Below, one piece after another: positions 5,637 to 9,060 of a stretch of 9,060 nt of DNA (within the stretch, counting starts at the first letter, position 1; each line of letters opens with the position of its first letter). Source of the DNA: Kiritimatiellia bacterium (GTDB lineage Bacteria > Verrucomicrobiota > Kiritimatiellia > RFP12 > UBA1067); assembly GCA_904502135.1 (NCBI GenBank), contig CAJGDE010000077.1:1-9060 (forward strand). Direction: 5' to 3'. The notes beneath the pieces are model-generated. The model ran no database searches and was not told the DNA's origin. It worked only from the letters and a program-made list of their open reading frames with translations. Made by a program: the position numbers and the translations under genes.

Positions 5637-6260
5637 TTATATGACAAGTGATAGTTTCACCGCTTCGACCAGCGTCTTCGCCGCGGGCGCTACCGCAGCG
5701 AGGCGATGATGAGCGTGACTGCCTTGAGAACACAAAATGCACTTTATACCCAATCCGTCGGCCACCTCTTTGTCATGAAGGGAATCGCCAATCATGACTA
5801 TATCATCATTTTCACACAATCTCAACAATTCGCGCGCACGGTCAATCTTGGAACACCCGTCAAGATTATCAACGCCGAAAACATGGTCGAAAAAATCCCT
5901 CACCGCGTATCTCGCCATATCCGAGTTCAAAAGATCCTGGCGCAACGCGGAAATAATCGACTGCCCCAAACCTTCGTTTCTCGCCAGTTTAAGCGCCGCG
6001 AGAGCGTCCTCATTCAAACGCTTGGGCTGCATGGCGTAAATATCATGATATTCACGGGCGACATCATCCCAGTTTTCGCCGTCAAGGACCATGCCGATTC
6101 GCGTATAAAAAGGCTTTACAGGAAACGAAAAATTATCACGGTAAAACTCTATCGAAATCATAGGGGCGCCCCGTTTCGAAAGCATCTCATTGAGCGTCGC
6201 CAAAGCCGCTTGAGTGTCATCAAGCAACGTGCCGTTCCAATCCCAAAAAATACGTCTCAT
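5637..6260 (-). CDS. HAD family hydrolase, phosphoglycolate phosphatase-like
   Basis: A 207-residue cytosolic HAD-superfamily protein, probably a phosphatase acting on a small phosphorylated metabolite. Motif I is DWNGTLLDD at residues 7-15, with Asp7 as the expected nucleophile; the second position, usually Asp, is Asn9. A helical cap occupies about 16-80. Motif II is Ser104 in SIISALRQ, motif III Lys138 in CSKIDRARE, motif IV GDSLHDKEVADGLG (158-171) with Asp159 and Asp163. This layout matches Gph-like subfamily proteins, some of which also read DWNGT. Substrate cannot be told from sequence; the next gene upstream is a prephenate dehydrogenase and the next downstream a beta-galactosidase. 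The ATG at 6260 has AAGGGAG close upstream and lies 18 bases after the preceding stop. Confidence 0.85.
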   Translation of the reverse strand: MRRIFWDWNGTLLDDTQAALATLNEMLSKRGAPMISIEFYRDNFSFPVKPFYTRIGMVLDGENWDDVAREYHDIYAMQPKRLNEDALAALKLARNEGLGQSIISALRQDLLNSDMARYAVRDFFDHVFGVDNLDGCSKIDRARELLRLCENDDIVMIGDSLHDKEVADGLGIKCILCSQGSHAHHRLAAVAPAAKTLVEAVKLSLVI

Positions 6261-6278
6261 AACTCCCTTGATTCGTCC

Positions 6279-7055
6279 TTACTTGGCTTTGATCTTCGAA
6301 TCACGTCCTTCCTGAAGGAGGCGCTTTAACTTTACCGCATCGGATGAATTTATAGCATCGCGATATTCAAAAAGTCTTCCGATGAGCCTTGAGAGAACAA
6401 TGTCGAGAGCCTCGGAATTTGAAAGAAAGAGATCTGTCCAGAGATCCGGATCTACCGTCGCCACCCTCGTCATATCCTGATAACTGCCGGCAGAAAAACC
6501 GTCATGAAACTCGGAAAGCTCGTCTCGCACATAGGCCGACGATACGACATGCGCAAGTTGACTGGTATAGGCGATCATCTGATCGTGACGGGCCGGATCT
6601 GTCACAACCGTTTTCGCAAAGCCTATCTCAGCGAACAATTTCTTCAATCTTGAAATAACCTCATGGTCCGTTTCGGGGTATGGCGTAAGAATCATGGAAG
6701 CGCCCCTGAAAAGTTCAGCATCGGAATTTTCATACCCACTTACCTCCTTGCCGGCCATCGGGTGCCCTCCGATGAACACCCAGTCGGATGAAAGCGAAAA
6801 CTCCTTCAGCGAGGCGCATATCTCGCTCTTTACTCCGGAAACGTCAAAAACGACCGCCCCTTTTCCGAAAAAGACTGCATTCTCTTTAACCCACGACGAA
6901 ACCATCGACGGAGGAAGAGCGACGATGACGATATCGCACTTGGGAAGCTTTAGAGCCGCGTCGTTCCTAAGGTTCAATACCGTATGGCCAAGCGCGGAAA
7001 GCGCCTTCTCGAAAGAGCCGCCAATCAATCCCATTCCTCTTATGCCTACCGTCAT
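6279..7055 (-). CDS. tyrA: Prephenate dehydrogenase (TyrA type)
   Basis: A 258-residue enzyme expected to convert prephenate with NAD(P)+ to 4-hydroxyphenylpyruvate and CO2 in tyrosine synthesis. The dinucleotide-binding loop is GMGLIGGS at residues 7-14. Then come VIVALPPS (43-50), VVFDVSGVKSEI (68-79), FIGGHPMAGKEVSGYENS (94-111) with conserved His98, and YTSQLAHVVSSA (163-174) with His169. The helical C-terminal domain includes GSYQDMTRVA. There is no chorismate mutase or ACT domain, so this is the short monofunctional form. Acting on arogenate instead cannot be excluded. The ATG at 7055 follows GGAGG by four bases and lies 16 bases after the queA stop, so it is probably co-transcribed. 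Nothing in the neighbourhood is an aromatic-pathway partner. Confidence 0.9.
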   Translation of the reverse strand: MTVGIRGMGLIGGSFEKALSALGHTVLNLRNDAALKLPKCDIVIVALPPSMVSSWVKENAVFFGKGAVVFDVSGVKSEICASLKEFSLSSDWVFIGGHPMAGKEVSGYENSDAELFRGASMILTPYPETDHEVISRLKKLFAEIGFAKTVVTDPARHDQMIAYTSQLAHVVSSAYVRDELSEFHDGFSAGSYQDMTRVATVDPDLWTDLFLSNSEALDIVLSRLIGRLFEYRDAINSSDAVKLKRLLQEGRDSKIKAK

Positions 7056-7071
7056 AAAGCCTCCGCAAAAA

Positions 7072-8151
7072 TCAGACTATGAGCATGCAGTCGCCGTATG
7101 AAAAGAATTTGTAATTCGCTCTCACGGCGAGCGCATAAGCGCAAAGAACCCGCATCCGGCCTGCAAGAGCCGAAATCATCATAAGCAAAGTTGACTGCGG
7201 CAGATGAAAATTGGTAAGCATCACATCGCAGACCTTGAAATCGTACGGAGGGTAAATAAAGATATTACTAGCCCCCGAGCCGGGAACGATTAAATCTCCG
7301 CCGTCCGGCTCTCTCGCCGCGACAGTCTCAAGCGTTCTTACCGTTGTCGAGCCTACACAAACAACGCGGCCGCCACGCTTTTTACATTCGTTGATAGCCT
7401 CTGCCGCTTCCGGCGAAATCGTAAAGGCCTCGAAATCCATCTGATGATCTTCGATATTGTCGGCTTTTACGGGACGGAACGTTCCGGGCCCGACATGAAG
7501 CGTAACGGCGACGCGCTTAACGCCCTTCTTCTCGAGAGAGTCGAAAATCTCCGGGGTAAAATGAAGCCCTGCTGTGGGAGCCGCGACGGAGCCGACTTCG
7601 CGGGCGTATATCGTCTGATAACGTTCGCGATCCTGAATCTCCTCTTCGCGCGTACCTTCGCGCTTGACGTACGGCGGCACCGGCGTGTGCCCAAACTCAT
7701 CAAGAAGTTCCATTAGCGGCCGCTCGCAGATGAACTCGATTTTCCACATTCCTATTCCGGAAAGAGGAGCGATGAACTTGGCCTTGAGCTCTTTGTTCGG
7801 CCCGAACTCGGCGATCTGCCCCTCACGGCATTTTCTGCCGCTGCCGACAATGCAGTTCCAGACGTCAGCATTGACGCTCTCCGCCTCGGGAGCGGCGCTT
7901 ACCATCAAAATCTCGACCGCCCCTTCACTGTCGGACCACTTGCCGATGAGTCTAGCAGGAAAAACCTTCGTGTCGTTAACGACGATAAGATCGTCGCTCG
8001 TAAGGTATTCGACGATATCCGCGATATGACGATGCTCAACGACTCCCGTGTCGCGGTGGAGCACCATCATCTTCTCGGTGCCGCGTTTTTCAGCAGGGTG
8101 CTGGGCGATGAGACGCTCAGGCAGCGGATAGTTAAAAAGTGATGTTCTCAT
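7072..8151 (-). CDS. queA: S-adenosylmethionine:tRNA ribosyltransferase-isomerase (QueA)
   Basis: QueA transfers and isomerises the ribosyl part of S-adenosylmethionine onto 7-aminomethyl-7-deazaguanine in tRNA, giving epoxyqueuosine at the wobble base of GUN-anticodon tRNAs. The 359 residues show every family block in order: NYPLPERLIAQHPAEKRG at the start, VVNDTKVFPARLIG (57-70), GHTPVPPYVKR (154-164), ERYQTIYA (176-183), GSVAAPTAGLHFT (187-199), HVGPGTFRPV (219-228), GSTTVRTLE (267-275), TNFHLPQSTLL (313-323) and FFSYGD (349-354). The start is the ATG at 8151: it overlaps the nfo stop as ATGA and gives the normal N-terminus. A longer frame to 8211 would only add residues antisense to no family match. 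Translation is probably coupled to nfo. The organism must obtain preQ1 elsewhere; no other que gene lies here. Confidence 0.96.
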   Translation of the reverse strand: MRTSLFNYPLPERLIAQHPAEKRGTEKMMVLHRDTGVVEHRHIADIVEYLTSDDLIVVNDTKVFPARLIGKWSDSEGAVEILMVSAAPEAESVNADVWNCIVGSGRKCREGQIAEFGPNKELKAKFIAPLSGIGMWKIEFICERPLMELLDEFGHTPVPPYVKREGTREEEIQDRERYQTIYAREVGSVAAPTAGLHFTPEIFDSLEKKGVKRVAVTLHVGPGTFRPVKADNIEDHQMDFEAFTISPEAAEAINECKKRGGRVVCVGSTTVRTLETVAAREPDGGDLIVPGSGASNIFIYPPYDFKVCDVMLTNFHLPQSTLLMMISALAGRMRVLCAYALAVRANYKFFSYGDCMLIV

Positions 8152-8990
8152 TTCTCTACTCTCAAACTCTTCAAAAGAGCGATCTCTTCCTTGTATCCCT
8201 GAAGATCGCACGGCGTTTCAAGATAAAACGGCAGGTCCCTCAACTTGGGATGATTTATTATCGCGGCGAAGGCATCAAGGCCGATGCGTCCTTTGCCTAT
8301 CTTTTCATGACGATCCTTGTGGGCCGCAAAATCGTTCATCGAATCATTAAGATGTATCGCCTTAAGACGCTCAAGAGATATCACTGAATCGAACTCATTA
8401 ATGACCTCATCCAATTTCTCAACGATATCATACCCACCGTCCCAAATATGGCACGTATCAAGACACACACCAAGAGGCATTTTTGTCGCGTCGATAATAG
8501 CTCTTATCTCCTCGAAGCTGCGCCCGATTTCAGAGCCTTTTCCGGCCATGGTTTCCAACAGCACCGTAGTTGAAGGCACAGAACCGAACGTTTCCGAAAT
8601 CCGATTGAGCATACCTGAAATAAGTTCGATTCCCTTTTCCACTCCTTGCCCAACGTGACTGCCGGGGTGAAAATTATAAAGCGCTCCCGGCGTAAATTCA
8701 AGTCTCTTTAAGTCATCAAGCATTACCGAAAAGGCAAAGTCGCGCACTCTCGCCTCCGCGCCCGCCGCATTAAGAGTATAGGGCGCGTGGGCGAGGATGG
8801 GACCTATTGATTTCTCTGCGGCGAACTTTCTGAATCGCGCCACATCATCCTGATCAATCGGCTTCGCCGCGCCTCCGCGCGGATTGCGCGTGAAAAATTG
8901 AAACACATTAGCGCCGATTGACTCGGCAGTCTGACCCATGGCGAGATATCCGCCCGACGAACTTAAATGACAGCCTATTTTCATTTCCAT
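8148..8990 (-). CDS. nfo: Endonuclease IV (AP endonuclease)
   Basis: This enzyme cuts DNA on the 5' side of abasic sites in base excision repair and also trims blocked 3' ends. The 280-residue TIM barrel carries the full set of metal ligands expected from E. coli Nfo: His68, His108, Glu146, Asp178, His181, His213, Asp226, His228 and Glu258. They lie in LAHAPYTLN, YNFHPGSH, LLETMAGKG, CLDTCHIWDGG, IHLNDS, KDRHEKIGKGRIG and FYLETP. So a trinuclear zinc site is predicted intact. Start choice: the ATG at 8990 has AAGGG four bases upstream; the ATG at 8984 (MKIGCHLS) overlaps the preceding stop as ATGA and is equally plausible. The GTG at 9020 adds unrelated residues. The stop overlaps the queA start as ATGA, so the two are translationally linked. 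Confidence 0.95.
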   Translation of the reverse strand: MEMKIGCHLSSSGGYLAMGQTAESIGANVFQFFTRNPRGGAAKPIDQDDVARFRKFAAEKSIGPILAHAPYTLNAAGAEARVRDFAFSVMLDDLKRLEFTPGALYNFHPGSHVGQGVEKGIELISGMLNRISETFGSVPSTTVLLETMAGKGSEIGRSFEEIRAIIDATKMPLGVCLDTCHIWDGGYDIVEKLDEVINEFDSVISLERLKAIHLNDSMNDFAAHKDRHEKIGKGRIGLDAFAAIINHPKLRDLPFYLETPCDLQGYKEEIALLKSLRVEK

Positions 8991-9060
8991 ACAGCCCTTA
9001 AATAAACTCCGCTCGGACACTGGAGATTTTTACCCTCAAGAAGCATCTCCCCCGACTCCA
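8981..9060 (-). CDS. C-terminal tail of an upstream gene, partial
   Basis: One minus-strand frame stays open from the window edge to a TGA at 8981-8983 and encodes 25 residues, ending CPSGVYLRAVWK. The stop overlaps the second nfo ATG (8984) as ATGA, the same junction as between nfo and queA. That makes it a credible 3' end of the next gene in the run. Another frame stops later in the same interval but looks less protein-like. The family cannot be recognised from this fragment. Confidence 0.4.
   Translation of the reverse strand, partial: ESGEMLLEGKNLQCPSGVYLRAVWK

Noticed and set aside
5624..5647. TTG start at 5647 for the GH35 N-terminal half
   Set aside because: It overlaps the HAD stop and extends the signal peptide with extra basic residues; the ATG at 5623 has AAGGA at proper spacing.
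5706..6329. A 207-codon plus-strand open frame opposite the HAD gene
   Set aside because: It is antisense to a gene with clear HAD motifs, its product resembles no family, and it runs into the prephenate dehydrogenase gene.
8152..8211. Longer queA start at 8211
   Set aside because: The added 20 residues match nothing in QueA and overlap the nfo C-terminus; the ATG at 8151 gives the family N-terminus and an ATGA junction.

Overview
The window carries eight genes or gene parts, all on the minus strand, so the transcriptional order runs from base 9060 down to base 1. It looks like chromosome from a Gram-negative bacterium. The pairing of a DUF4838 protein with a GH35 beta-galactosidase, both with signal peptides, and the repeat-rich spacers would suit the Lentisphaerota/Kiritimatiellota/Verrucomicrobiota group. 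That placement is inference from gene content; no rRNA or other marker gene is present.

Bases 9060 to about 1968 form one tightly packed co-directional run: the tail of an unidentified gene, nfo (endonuclease IV), queA (tRNA queuosine synthesis), a prephenate dehydrogenase gene (tyrA type), a HAD phosphatase gene, a GH35 beta-galactosidase gene, and a DUF4838 gene. Joints are ATGA overlaps or gaps of under 30 bases, so the run is probably one operon whose promoter lies beyond 9060. The first genes are housekeeping (DNA repair, tRNA modification, tyrosine synthesis). The last two encode predicted exported proteins for carbohydrate use. The GH35 gene is interrupted by a single in-frame TAA at 5297-5299 and is either a recent pseudogene or a sequence error.

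Bases 1523-1967 are a gene-free spacer made almost entirely of distinct inverted repeats, including a near-perfect 37-base palindrome just after the DUF4838 stop. An extended -10 promoter at its left end drives the next pair.

Bases 456-1522 hold a two-gene, AT-rich membrane-protein operon (DUF975, then DUF456, joined by a TAATG overlap). It sits between two direct copies of a hairpin repeat (core 45 of 47 bases identical) at 369-443 and 1656-1725.

Bases 1-268 are GC-rich (about two thirds G+C in sampled lines) and contain a chain of abutting short hairpins, some with GNRA-type loops. No convincing gene is visible there; it is a candidate structured RNA or a genomic repeat element of unknown family.
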